Shown: positions 40,254 to 49,138 of the stretch, piece by piece
Layout: every line of letters begins with the position of its first letter
Position numbering within the stretch: the first letter of the stretch is position 1
From: Tumebacillus algifaecis
Lineage (GTDB): Bacteria; Bacillota; Bacilli; Tumebacillales; Tumebacillaceae
NCBI RefSeq assembly: GCF_002243515.1
Contig: NZ_CP022657.1
Location: forward strand, 1,022,001-1,086,000
Direction: 5' to 3'
DNA: 64,000 nucleotides
The notes under the pieces: model-generated
Told to the model about the DNA's origin: nothing
The model's input: the letters and a program-made list of their open reading frames with translations, nothing else
Database searches by the model: none
Made by a program: the position numbers and the translations under genes

Positions 40254-42608
40254 ATGAAAAAGTTTTTGGCACTTAGCGTCTCTGGCGCGCTGGTCGCCGG
40301 TAGCTTGTTCACCGGCACTGCAATGGCAGCTGGCACGGTCCAAAACGGGCCAGTGCAAATGTCCGAAGGGGGTACCCTCGACGTTGCGATCATGAACGAA
40401 GATCGCCTGATCGAGTCTTTGGAAAAGCAAGGCAAGATCCCGGCTGGGGCTACGCAAGAGCAAAAGAAAAACATCCTGAAGTCGTACATCGGGCTCAAGA
40501 ACAAAGAGGTAAACACCGGCATTAAAGCACCGGCTGACCCTTTGGCAAGCAAAGTAAAGGCTTCTAAGTCTAATAAGCATAAAGCGTTTGTGAACGGCAA
40601 GAAGAAAGTCAAAAATGTGGGCAACTTCCTGAACCGTCTGGACCCGGTGCAAGAAACTGCATACACCGGCCCGGTGCGCAAGGATAAAGTTCTCGTGCTG
40701 AATGTCGAATTTGCTGACTTCCCGCACAATAACATCGACCCGAGCGAAACGGACAACTATTACAGCGACTACACGCTGGGACACTTTGAAGACATGATCT
40801 TCGGCGACAACGGATATGCTGGTCCGAATGGCGAAAACCTCATTTCGATGAAGAAATTCTATGAGCAACAATCTGGCGGCACTTACTCTGTCGAAGGTAA
40901 AGCGTACGGCTGGCTGAAAGTGCCGGGCACTGCAGCATTCTACGGTGCGGACGCGGCTTCCGGTGGCCACGACAACGTTCTGCCGGGCGGCTCCAAGAAA
41001 CTCGTTCGCGATGTGTACGACGCTGCGAAAGCAGCGGGCATTCCGTTGCATTTGTACGACCAAGAAGATCCGCACGATCTCGACGGCGACGGCAACCTGT
41101 ACGAGCCGGATGGCCTCGTCGATCACCTGATGATCATCCACTCCGGTGTAGGTCAAGAAGCTGGCGGCGGTTCGCTTGGCGACAACGCGATCTGGTCGCA
41201 CCGCTCCGCAACCCTCTATGATCCGGATGGTTTGGGCGCAGGACTTCCAGGATTCTATGACTACACGATGATGCCGGAAGACGGCGCGGTTGGCGTATTT
41301 GCACATGAATACGGCCACGACCTCGGTCTGCCGGATGAATACGATACCGCCTACTCCGGTACTGGTGAAGCGGTCGCCTATTGGTCGATCATGGCTTCCG
41401 GTTCTTGGGCTGGTAAAATCGGCGGTACTGAGCCGACAGGTTTCTCCCCGTTTGCGAAGTCTTACTTCCAATCCACGATGGGCGGAAACTGGACTGCTCC
41501 GACCGTTGTTGACCTGAACAGCCTGCCGAAAAAAGGCTCTTCCTTCTTGCTTGACCAAGCGAACTCGCCGAACGGTAAAAACCACCAAGCGATTCAAGTC
41601 AACCTGCCGGAAAAGAAAACTCTGGTCAACAAGCCGACTGGAAAATATGAGTACTTCGGTGGCAATGGCAACCAAATCGACAACACAATGATCACTTCTG
41701 TCGATCTGACCGGTAAATCTTCTGCTACCTTGGAATTCGATTCCTGGTACAAAATTGAAGAAGATTGGGACTTCGCATTCGTTCAAGTTTCGGAAGACAA
41801 CGGTGCTACCTGGCACTCGCTCTCCAACGCGAACACTGTATCGACTGCAGTTCCGCAAGCATATCCGACCGTTCTGTCAAACCTGCCGGGTCTGACTGGC
41901 CATTCCAACGGTTGGGAAAAACAAACGTTTGACCTGTCTGCATACGCTGGCAAGAAGATCCAAGTATCGGTTCGCTACATCACCGACTGGGGTGGCTTCG
42001 AAGAGGGTATCTACGTTGACAACGTGAAAGTAACCGCTGACGGCGCTGTCTTGCTCAACGACGGTGCAGAAGGCGCTACTTCTCCCTTCACGCTCAACGG
42101 CTTCTCCAAGTCTGACGGTTACATCTACTCCGACCACTACTACCTGCTTGAGTGGCGTAACCATGCAGGCGTTGACGTGGGTCTGAAAAACATCCGTCGC
42201 GGCGCTTCCTTGATGAGCTACGATGGCGGTCTGGTCGTATGGTATGTTGACCCGTCCTTCACCAATAACTGGACCGGTATCCACCCGGGCGGCGGCTTCC
42301 TCGGCGTTGTCGATGCTCACAACGAAGAAAACCTGAAGTGGAGCACGGGCATTCAAGCTTCGACCCGTTACCACATCCGTGACGCTGCGTTCTCGTTGAA
42401 CCCGACGTCCGCGCTGAACCTGGTATATCCGACTCAAACCATGACTGCAGCAAGCAAACTGCCGGTGCCGCTGTTCGATGACAGAAAATCGTACATGAAC
42501 ACCAACATGCCGGATGCAGGTCGCGACCTGACTTCCTACGGCCTGAAAGTGCTTGTTACTGGTCAATCTGCTGACAAGTCGGTAGGTCAAATCCACATCT
42601 TCAAATAA
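40254..42608 (+). CDS. inhA: Secreted M6 metalloprotease, immune inhibitor A type
   Basis: The 784-residue zinc protease has a signal peptide (KKFLALSVSGALVAGSLFTGTAMA), a propeptide and a large catalytic domain with HEYGHDLGLPDEYD near residue 350 (HExxH plus downstream Glu). Further beta domains follow (DSWYKIEEDWDFAFVQV). InhA of Bacillus degrades host antimicrobial and extracellular proteins. ATG 40254 follows AAAGGGGGAG at seven bases, with a strong promoter and a terminator at 42624-42659. Length is close to Bacillus InhA. Confidence 0.95.
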   Translation: MKKFLALSVSGALVAGSLFTGTAMAAGTVQNGPVQMSEGGTLDVAIMNEDRLIESLEKQGKIPAGATQEQKKNILKSYIGLKNKEVNTGIKAPADPLASKVKASKSNKHKAFVNGKKKVKNVGNFLNRLDPVQETAYTGPVRKDKVLVLNVEFADFPHNNIDPSETDNYYSDYTLGHFEDMIFGDNGYAGPNGENLISMKKFYEQQSGGTYSVEGKAYGWLKVPGTAAFYGADAASGGHDNVLPGGSKKLVRDVYDAAKAAGIPLHLYDQEDPHDLDGDGNLYEPDGLVDHLMIIHSGVGQEAGGGSLGDNAIWSHRSATLYDPDGLGAGLPGFYDYTMMPEDGAVGVFAHEYGHDLGLPDEYDTAYSGTGEAVAYWSIMASGSWAGKIGGTEPTGFSPFAKSYFQSTMGGNWTAPTVVDLNSLPKKGSSFLLDQANSPNGKNHQAIQVNLPEKKTLVNKPTGKYEYFGGNGNQIDNTMITSVDLTGKSSATLEFDSWYKIEEDWDFAFVQVSEDNGATWHSLSNANTVSTAVPQAYPTVLSNLPGLTGHSNGWEKQTFDLSAYAGKKIQVSVRYITDWGGFEEGIYVDNVKVTADGAVLLNDGAEGATSPFTLNGFSKSDGYIYSDHYYLLEWRNHAGVDVGLKNIRRGASLMSYDGGLVVWYVDPSFTNNWTGIHPGGGFLGVVDAHNEENLKWSTGIQASTRYHIRDAAFSLNPTSALNLVYPTQTMTAASKLPVPLFDDRKSYMNTNMPDAGRDLTSYGLKVLVTGQSADKSVGQIHIFK

Positions 42609-42623
42609 GTTGCGTTTGTGAAA

Positions 42624-42659
42624 AGATCTCTCCCGCATCTGCGGGAGAGATCTTTTTTT
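42624..42659 (+). terminator. Terminator of inhA
   Basis: AGATCTCTCCCGCA and TGCGGGAGAGATCT form a 14-bp stem, then seven T. Confidence 0.9.
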
Positions 42660-42786
42660 GCAGACTCTTTACCTCTTTTTTGCAAAATGCAAAAATGTGT
42701 AGGGATTTGAGATGGAGTCAAGTATAATAGAATCACGATATTTCAATTTGTACTTACTATATTCAGCAAAAGTGGGGGACTTTGCC

Positions 42787-43725
42787 TTGGCGATAACAGT
42801 GATCGGCACCGTATTCGTAGACATTAAGGGATATGCGAACGGGAAGGTCAATTCTGATACTAAAAATGTTGGTCATGTCGAATTTGCGCACGGTGGCGTT
42901 GGCCGCAATGTAGCGGAAGCGATTGGCCGTGCCGGAGGCAGCGTAGAATTTATCTCCTCTGTCTCCAATACAGCGCAAGGGGATGAGGTTGCCAAACGCC
43001 TCAATGACATTGGTATTAAGACTGCGCGTCTCGTCAATACGGACAACGGCATGGGTCAATGGCTCGCGATTTTGGACGGAGCAGGCTCACTTGTCGCTTC
43101 CGTTTCGCAAAAGCCGGACCTTTCGAAGTTGGAAGACCTGCTGTTGCGCCACGGGGAAGAGATCATCAAGAACTCGGAAGCGGTCGTCGTCGAGCTCGAT
43201 TTGAACGACTTGGTGGTGCAGGCGATCTTTGCATGGGCGAAACTGCATCGCGTTCCGGTATACGGTATCGTCGGCAATCTCGATGTGCTGATGGGCAAGC
43301 GTTCGCTGATCGACGAAATGGCCATGTTCATCTGCAACCAACAAGAGGTGGAGGAAGTGTACGGCATCACGATCACCTCGATCGAAGAAGCGAGGCTGGC
43401 CGCGCGCGATTTGACGTCCGGTGGCTTGAAGACGGCGGTGATCACGATGGGCTCCGATGGCTGTGTGTTCTACTCGCGTGAAAAGGACGAATTTGGTTAC
43501 GTGCCGATCGTGCCGACGAAAGTCATTGACACCACTGGAGCAGGTGACTCTTTCTTTGCGGGCACCGTTTTTGGCTTGGTGCACGGCCACTCCCTGCAGC
43601 AAGCGGTCGAATGCGGCACACATCTGGCTTCATGGACGATCTCTTCGAAGGAAGCGGTCGATCCGCAGATTACCACCAAAGCGAAAACCCACCCGCTGTT
43701 TCAAGGCGAGGTTGTCCTGAAATAA
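42787..43725 (+). CDS. PfkB-family carbohydrate kinase
   Basis: The 312-residue ribokinase-fold protein starts with ITVIGTVFVDIKGYA, has HGGVGRNVAEAIGRAGG (substrate glycine pair) and ends with DTTGAGDSFFAGTVFG (ATP/anion hole, catalytic Asp). It phosphorylates a sugar, nucleoside or pseudouridine-like substrate; the PfkB branch is unclear. The TTG at 42787 sits seven bases after GGGGGA; the frame runs up to 42712 but contains the -10 box TATAAT (42723-42728). It stands alone. Confidence 0.88.
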   Translation: MAITVIGTVFVDIKGYANGKVNSDTKNVGHVEFAHGGVGRNVAEAIGRAGGSVEFISSVSNTAQGDEVAKRLNDIGIKTARLVNTDNGMGQWLAILDGAGSLVASVSQKPDLSKLEDLLLRHGEEIIKNSEAVVVELDLNDLVVQAIFAWAKLHRVPVYGIVGNLDVLMGKRSLIDEMAMFICNQQEVEEVYGITITSIEEARLAARDLTSGGLKTAVITMGSDGCVFYSREKDEFGYVPIVPTKVIDTTGAGDSFFAGTVFGLVHGHSLQQAVECGTHLASWTISSKEAVDPQITTKAKTHPLFQGEVVLK

Positions 43726-43820
43726 GCAAGAATCGTTCCGTTCTTTCATTTTTAACTGAGCAACCAGTTGAACTTGCAAGCCAAGTGAAACGCGGTGAGC
43801 GATCAGTAGATGACTATTCA

Positions 43821-43850
43821 AAGCTGCCCGGCGCATCGGGCAGCTTTTTT
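43821..43850 (+). terminator. Terminator after the PfkB kinase gene
   Basis: AAGCTGCCCG (43821-43830) and CGGGCAGCTT (43837-43846) form a 10-bp stem with T run to 43850. Confidence 0.85.
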
Positions 43851-43873
43851 ACGACAGGAAGCGAGGGCAGGAC

Positions 43874-44827
43874 ATGGACGGATGGCAAGCGTTGATCCGC
43901 GATAAAGGCTGGCAGGTGCTAGCGTCAGACAAGCTGAGCGGCGGTTTCACAGGTTCCTTGTACCGACTGCACCTGCGCGATGAAGCAGGGCAGGACGTGC
44001 GAGCTGTCTTCAAGCGGTTTGCTCCAGATCGCAAAGCGGAACTTGCCTTTTATGAACGGGTCGTGCCGCATTTGCCGTCTGGGGTGCCGAAGCTGTATGG
44101 CATCGTACCGGATGAGGGAATTCTGATCGAAGACGCAGGGACGGCACTCAAGCCCATTTTTATAAAAAGTGACCTGGGCCGTCAGCGCGGCCTGTTGGAG
44201 CGGGTCGTGACCGTTCTGGCCGACATGCATGCTACCTTGGCAGTCAAAAGTCAACTCTGGTTGGTCGAGGGAATCGTGACCCCCTATCCGTTCGACTCAT
44301 CGATCGCCTTTGCACAAGAGGCGTTGGCTGAACTGCACAGACAAATCGAGCAACTTGCGGGCGTCAACGAGGCGTTGCTTGCAGAACTACGTATGATCGA
44401 ATCATTTTTCTATCCGCGCTATCCAGACTATGTATCAGATAAGCAAACGTTTACTCACGGTGATCCGCACATGGAGAACATTCTGCTCGATGCAGGACGC
44501 ATTCGCCTGATCGACTGGGAGTATGCATCGCTTGCCGTGCCTGAGCGCGACTTGGCGATTCTGTTGCAGGATGTGTTGGATGTACGGTTGCACTCATTTG
44601 CGCTGACCGTCTTCCGCCAAGAGTTGGCCAAACGGGGATGGGTGATCACGGACGATTTTGAGCGCTCGTTCACAGCTTGTCTGCTCGATAACACGTTAAT
44701 GATGCTCGGGTTTGAACTGTGGAAATATCGGCATGGTCATCTGTCGAAGGCGGAGATCGAAACGATTCTTCCGCTGAAAATCGCTTGGATTCGCAACGCC
44801 TATACCCGATTAAAAAAGGAAGACTGA
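43874..44827 (+). CDS. Aminoglycoside phosphotransferase-like (APH) kinase
   Basis: The 317-residue protein has the APH/choline-kinase fold: KLSGGFTGSLYRL (nucleotide loop), FKRFAPDRKAELAFYERV (Lys, Glu), FTHGDPHMENILLDAGRIRLIDWEYAS (catalytic HGDxxxxN and the DWE metal site, about 195-220). Members phosphorylate antibiotics, choline, fructosamine or homoserine. The sequence gives no substrate, and resistance should not be assumed. ATG 43874 is preceded by a purine-rich GAGGGCAGG. Confidence 0.85.
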   Translation: MDGWQALIRDKGWQVLASDKLSGGFTGSLYRLHLRDEAGQDVRAVFKRFAPDRKAELAFYERVVPHLPSGVPKLYGIVPDEGILIEDAGTALKPIFIKSDLGRQRGLLERVVTVLADMHATLAVKSQLWLVEGIVTPYPFDSSIAFAQEALAELHRQIEQLAGVNEALLAELRMIESFFYPRYPDYVSDKQTFTHGDPHMENILLDAGRIRLIDWEYASLAVPERDLAILLQDVLDVRLHSFALTVFRQELAKRGWVITDDFERSFTACLLDNTLMMLGFELWKYRHGHLSKAEIETILPLKIAWIRNAYTRLKKED

Positions 44828-44858
44828 CCGTGAATTTCTGGGTCAGCCTTCCTTTTTT
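44814..44858. terminator. Convergent terminator
   Basis: AAGGAAGACTGACC and GGTCAGCCTTCCTT form a 14-base paired stem with one mismatch, flanked by A and T runs; it overlaps the ends of the APH and CHAP genes. Confidence 0.8.
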
Positions 44859-45445
44859 TGCGGCGAAGATTCCTGCTGATCGTTCGCTTTCAGTCGAATC
44901 ACGCCTTTGACGCCTCGGTCAAGAATGCGATTTTCGACCAGCGGGAGAACTCTTTTCGTATCCCAGCCGCTGTTTTGTTCGAGGATGACGACCGCTGTCG
45001 GGTACACTTCAGCGATGATCGCGATGTGGCCCCAGCCTTCGCCGCGCGTGCGGTCATAGAGCAGCATGTCCTCCGGTTGTGGACGAGATGAGCCGTTTTC
45101 GTAAGCGACAAAGTGCTCGCGATGCGTCGGCCATCCGCCTACGTCTGTAGCAGCGGCAACCCCTTCCCAGATGTCGAACGCGCCCGGCCCTGAGTTGTGA
45201 TAGGGAAACGTGCCGGGATAGCGATTGACATAGTAGCGTTCTGCATACTCCACACATTGTGGGCCGCGCTGCGTCTCCACGCCATGAAAGGCATACAGTC
45301 CTGCCTCCAGCGGTTGGATCGGCCCACCGCTTCCAGCGGGGAACTCGGCCAGAACCGCTTCGGGTGTCGTGGCCGCTTCATGTGCCGTGTTGGGCGCAAG
45401 AGCGAGCAAGATGAGAAGCGCAAGTGAGAATAAGGTGCGGCACAT
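44843..45445 (-). CDS. Secreted CHAP-domain amidase-like protein
   Basis: The 200-residue protein has a signal peptide (CRTLFSLALLILLALAP) and a CHAP domain: RGPQCVEYAERYYVNRY (catalytic Cys), GWGHIAIIAEVYP (catalytic His) and VILEQNSG (acid/Asn). CHAP proteins cleave peptidoglycan cross-links or amide bonds. This one lacks a wall-binding domain. ATG 45445 follows GGAGG; an in-frame TTG at 45448 is an alternative. Confidence 0.85.
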   Translation of the reverse strand: MCRTLFSLALLILLALAPNTAHEAATTPEAVLAEFPAGSGGPIQPLEAGLYAFHGVETQRGPQCVEYAERYYVNRYPGTFPYHNSGPGAFDIWEGVAAATDVGGWPTHREHFVAYENGSSRPQPEDMLLYDRTRGEGWGHIAIIAEVYPTAVVILEQNSGWDTKRVLPLVENRILDRGVKGVIRLKANDQQESSPQKKEG

Positions 45446-45519
45446 CAACGAGTTCCTCCTTCAATCCTGTCTTCCTAGATAGTCGGAGGTAGTATTTCGT
45501 TTGTTACATCGTTTTATGT

Positions 45520-46269
45520 TTAGTGCGCGACATCTTTACGCTTGAACATCACCGTCGTCAGCAACAACCCGCCCAAGCCGAGCGTGACAAGCAGGCCGAT
45601 CCACAACGGTGTTGTGCCGAGCAGTTCTTGATCGATCGGCTGACCGAGCGCCCGATAGAGCAGAATGATCGAAGTGGTAAACGGATAGATCGCGATGTAT
45701 TTGGAAGAGGTGATGATCAACCCGATGAACGTACCGACCAGCCCCAAACCGACAGGCACAAAAAAGTTGGGGAGCAACAGGGCGACGAACAGATAGACGG
45801 GGATCATCGCCCCGAGCGATGCAGACAGCACGAGCCACGACAACAGCGTGTCCCCATACGGTACCGGACCTTCCGCTCCGAGCAGGGCACTGAAGGCGAA
45901 GGTGAGCAAGAAGGCGAAGAAGAGCAACAGCGAATTCCAGATCATCACCCAGAGCGCCTTGCCGACGATCAGTTCCCAGCGCTTGACCTGCGAGGTCAGC
46001 AGATAGCGCAAGGTGCCGTTTTGCGTCTCCGATGTGATGGCAAGCGTGGCGAGCAGACAGAGCACCAACGGTCCGAACAAGATGGCGAGCAGGCTGATGT
46101 TCTGTTGCAGCGAGTCGGCAAAAGTCAGCACAAACTGTGGATCGTTGGAGAGGCGTTCGGTCCACACCAGCAGATTGAGCAGTGGCGGCACCGCGATCAG
46201 CAACAGAGTACCCCACCACAGTTTTGATTTGAAATATTTATAAGCTTCCGTTTGCAACACGGCCCACAT
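45520..46269 (-). CDS. ABC-2 type permease, BcrB/LanE-like
   Basis: The 249-residue protein has six hydrophobic helices and the N-terminus MWAVLQTEAYKYFKSKLWW typical of lantibiotic-immunity/bacitracin-type ABC-2 permeases. It has SETQNGTLRYLLTSQVKRWELIVGK after helix 2, a family hallmark. It forms an exporter with the ATPase encoded just upstream. Its start (ATG 46269, with AAGGAGG) lies 32 bases inside the ATPase gene. Exported substrate unknown; antimicrobial peptide protection is the family role. Confidence 0.85.
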   Translation of the reverse strand: MWAVLQTEAYKYFKSKLWWGTLLLIAVPPLLNLLVWTERLSNDPQFVLTFADSLQQNISLLAILFGPLVLCLLATLAITSETQNGTLRYLLTSQVKRWELIVGKALWVMIWNSLLLFFAFLLTFAFSALLGAEGPVPYGDTLLSWLVLSASLGAMIPVYLFVALLLPNFFVPVGLGLVGTFIGLIITSSKYIAIYPFTTSIILLYRALGQPIDQELLGTTPLWIGLLVTLGLGGLLLTTVMFKRKDVAH

Positions 46270-47185
46270 GCGCGTCTCCTCCTTCGGTAATCGTCAAGAA
46301 CATATCTTCCAGCCGCGAGCTTTGCACGCGCAGTTCGGAGATCGACAATCCGCTTTGCACCGCAGCGCTGTTTAAGACTGCCGAATCGTCAGGAAAGCTT
46401 TCGATCAGCACATGTCCATCGACCAAGCGGGTGACGGCCGCATGGCCTCGACTTTTCAGCCAGCCTGTGACAAACTTATACACCGCTTCCGGCTCGGGGC
46501 TGACGATCTTCAAGTCGCGGTGTTTTTCGAGCAACTGCTCAAGCGGCGCTTCGATCACGCCCTTTCCCTCATGGATGATGCAAAGGCGTGTCGCCACCTT
46601 TTCGATCTCATCGAGCAGGTGCGACGAGATCAAGATCGTCATGCCGCGCGCAGCCAATTTTTTCAAAAAGGATCGCATCTCGCGAATGCCTGCCGGGTCC
46701 AGCCCGTTGGTCGGTTCATCGAGGACGAGCAAGCGTGGGTTGGGCAACAGCGCGATGGCGATCGCGAGCCGCTGTTTCATGCCAAGCGAATAGGCTTTCA
46801 CTTTTTTATCAGCCGCCGCTTGCAGATCGACCATCTCCAACAGTTCCTCGATCCGCCCAGGATCGCGCTGTTTGCGCAGTTTTTGAAACAGGACAAGATT
46901 CTGCCTTCCCGTCAGATTCGGGTAGAGCCCTGGCGATTCGACTAGGCAACCGATCTGTGCAAACGGGTCGTCGAGCAACTCCATCTTCTGACCTGCAAAC
47001 AGAATCTCGCCGCTCGACTTTCGAACGAGTCCCAAGATCATCCGAATCGTCGTGGTTTTCCCAGCGCCATTTGGGCCTAAGAATCCGTAGATGTCGCCCG
47101 GATAAATTTGCATATTCAAGTTTTGCACGACGTGATGGCCGCCGTACGTTTTGCTCAACTGTTTGACTTCCAGCAATGGTTTCAC
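46238..47185 (-). CDS. ABC transporter ATPase, BcrA-like
   Basis: The 315-residue ATPase has GPNGAGKTTTIRMILGL, QLIGCLVESPG-type loop, YSLGMKQRLAIAIALL and LLVLDEPTNGLDPAGIREM, with the extended C-terminal domain of the bacitracin/lantibiotic exporters. GTG 47185 (after GGAGGGGGA) is chosen over the upstream ATG 47212. It overlaps the permease gene by 32 bases, giving tight coupling. No lantibiotic or bacitracin biosynthesis gene is near. Confidence 0.88.
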   Translation of the reverse strand: MKPLLEVKQLSKTYGGHHVVQNLNMQIYPGDIYGFLGPNGAGKTTTIRMILGLVRKSSGEILFAGQKMELLDDPFAQIGCLVESPGLYPNLTGRQNLVLFQKLRKQRDPGRIEELLEMVDLQAAADKKVKAYSLGMKQRLAIAIALLPNPRLLVLDEPTNGLDPAGIREMRSFLKKLAARGMTILISSHLLDEIEKVATRLCIIHEGKGVIEAPLEQLLEKHRDLKIVSPEPEAVYKFVTGWLKSRGHAAVTRLVDGHVLIESFPDDSAVLNSAAVQSGLSISELRVQSSRLEDMFLTITEGGDAHVGRVANGSL

Positions 47186-47258
47186 GAAAAATCCCCCTCC
47201 GCGCATCTTCACAGAGAAGACACCGCCAAGGGGGATTTTGTGACACCGATTTGCTTTT

Positions 47259-47651
47259 TTATGAAAATAGCTGACGGAGTACGTCCGGCACGGGGCGGCT
47301 TTTGCGCGAGGCGATGTCCATCGTAACCGAGGTGACGATCGCGTCGGCGACCTGTTCTCCGTGCTGGTTGAAGATTTCCTGCTTCAGCGAGTAAGACGTG
47401 TTGCCCATCCGTTCCGGCGTGGTGGTGATGGTCAGCAGATCGCCTTGCTTACATTCTTTGCGGTAGTTGATGTTGATGTTCACCGTCACCGTTTGAAGGC
47501 CGAGCTTGGTAAATTGATCGTAGTGCAGGTCGGCCCGCTCATACCATTCTTCGCGGCCCCATTCGAGGTATTCCAGATATTTCGCGTTGTTCACATGTCC
47601 GTTCACATCAATTTCGGTCGAACGAACCACAATGTCTAGAGAAACTTTCAT
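47259..47651 (-). CDS. Acyl-CoA thioesterase, 4-hydroxybenzoyl-CoA thioesterase type
   Basis: The 130-residue hot-dog-fold protein has VVRSTEIDVNGHVNNAKYLEYLEWGREEWYE, with the Asp of the DxxGHVNNxxYxxY motif. It hydrolyses acyl-CoA or acyl-ACP; substrate not determined. It is 46 bases before the ABC ATPase, with no clear terminator between, so it may be read together. Confidence 0.88.
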   Translation of the reverse strand: MKVSLDIVVRSTEIDVNGHVNNAKYLEYLEWGREEWYERADLHYDQFTKLGLQTVTVNININYRKECKQGDLLTITTTPERMGNTSYSLKQEIFNQHGEQVADAIVTSVTMDIASRKSRPVPDVLRQLFS

Positions 47652-47737
47652 TTGCGCACGCCTCCTCTGCTTCTATCCTACCACGAAGCGACATAAGGAT
47701 GGAGTGTGGACAAGAAGAACGAAAGGGGGGAGAGAAG

Positions 47738-49015
47738 ATGAAACGCGCGTACCTGACGCTCCCGCTCTGTTTTCTGATTCTCGCCGCCAGTTTGCTGACT
47801 GCACATTTCGTGTACAACGATACCAGTGTTGTCACCGATGTGGTCAAAGGCGAACCGGCGCATCCGCTTTCCTTTATGACCGAAGCGGAATACGAACGGA
47901 CGGTAAACTTTTCGCGGACGAAAGAAGCGCTCTATTTTGCCGATCTCGGCTTTGAATGGGTGATTCTGTTGTTCGTGTTGGCAGCAGGTCTCTCCGGACG
48001 CTTTCGGGACTTGGCAGTCAAGCTATTCAAGCGATCGTCGTTCGGACAAGTCACCATCTATACGGTGCTCTTCCAGTTGGTGACGACGCTGTTGCAACTG
48101 CCACTGGCTTGGTATCGGCACATGATCGATGTCAACTACGGCGTCTCCAACATGACGCCTGGCGCTTGGTTTTCTGAGCTGTTCCTCGATTTTGGCATCA
48201 GCACCTTGATGACCGTCCCGGTGATTTGGATCGCTTTTTTGATCATCAAAAAGAGTCCTGGGCGCTGGTGGCTGTGGCTGTGGACGGCGACCGTACCGCT
48301 CTTGCTGTTTCTGATCGTGCTACAGCCTGTGTTTATCGACCCGCTGTACAATGATTTTAAACCGCTTCAAAACGAACAGCTCAAAGCGAAGATACTCGAT
48401 CTCGCCAGCAAAGCGGACATTCCGAGCGCCAATGTCTACGAAGTGGACATGTCCAAGAAGACCAACGCTTTGAACGCTTATGTCAACGGGATCGGCCCGA
48501 GCGCCCGGATCGTGCTCTGGGATACGACGCTCAACAAGTTGAGCGATGAGGAGATTCTGTTCATCATGGGTCACGAGATGGGCCATTATGTGAAGCATCA
48601 CATGCTGTGGGGCCTCGCTGGGTCGCTGGTCCTGATGCTGGCTTTGTTCTATCTGACTTCGCGCCTCTATCCGTTGATCGTGCGCTGGATGGGCGGTGTT
48701 TGGGGCTTGAAAGGCGAACAGGATCTGGCTGCGCTACCCGTTGCGCTGTTCGTGCTGTCCCTGTTGTCCTTCATGGCCGGGCCTGCTGAAAACTACATGC
48801 AGCGTTTGCATGAGCAGGTGTCAGACCGCTATGCGGTGGAGATCACCAATGGCGATGCACAAGCGGGCATCACGTCGTTTCAAAAGCTGTCGCGCCTGTC
48901 GCTGTCCGATCCCAACCCCTCTCCATTGGTGAAATATTTGCTCTATTCACATCCGACGCTCTCCGAACGTATTCGCGATTTGGAGCAGATGGCCAAGGAG
49001 CAGAAAGTGAAATAA
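47738..49015 (+). CDS. M48-family membrane metalloprotease (Ste24/CAAX protease 1-like)
   Basis: The 425-residue protein has a first helix (LTLPLCFLILAASLLTAHFVYN), several further helices, and the zinc motif GHEMGHYVKHHMLWG near residue 278, with the third ligand Glu further on (GPAENYMQRLHEQVSDRYAVE, 'EQxSDRYA'). It matches Ste24-type M48 peptidases. Ste24 in eukaryotes cleaves prenylated CAAX proteins; bacterial forms are involved in membrane protein quality control. ATG 47738 follows GGGGGGAG. A terminator follows at 49019-49051. Confidence 0.88.
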   Translation: MKRAYLTLPLCFLILAASLLTAHFVYNDTSVVTDVVKGEPAHPLSFMTEAEYERTVNFSRTKEALYFADLGFEWVILLFVLAAGLSGRFRDLAVKLFKRSSFGQVTIYTVLFQLVTTLLQLPLAWYRHMIDVNYGVSNMTPGAWFSELFLDFGISTLMTVPVIWIAFLIIKKSPGRWWLWLWTATVPLLLFLIVLQPVFIDPLYNDFKPLQNEQLKAKILDLASKADIPSANVYEVDMSKKTNALNAYVNGIGPSARIVLWDTTLNKLSDEEILFIMGHEMGHYVKHHMLWGLAGSLVLMLALFYLTSRLYPLIVRWMGGVWGLKGEQDLAALPVALFVLSLLSFMAGPAENYMQRLHEQVSDRYAVEITNGDAQAGITSFQKLSRLSLSDPNPSPLVKYLLYSHPTLSERIRDLEQMAKEQKVK

Positions 49016-49018
49016 ACG

Positions 49019-49051
49019 GAGCATGCCCGCGCATCGGGCATGCTTTTTCCT
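49019..49051 (+). terminator. Terminator of the M48 gene
   Basis: GAGCATGCCCG and CGGGCATGCTT form a stem with a CGCAT loop, followed by TTTTTCC. Confidence 0.85.
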
Positions 49052-49138
49052 TAATAAGGCTATCTTCCTATGGTCTTCATACCCAGAATCTAGTATCCTT
49101 GTAACCATCGTAAATAGGTTGATAGGAGAGGGGAAATT

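Noticed and set aside
40212-41858. 548-codon minus-strand frame opposite inhA
   Set aside because: Shadow frame; inhA has signal, promoter, zinc motif and terminator.
43874-44827. APH-like kinase as an antibiotic resistance gene
   Set aside because: The fold also covers choline, fructosamine and homoserine kinases, and nothing in the sequence or context points to an aminoglycoside.
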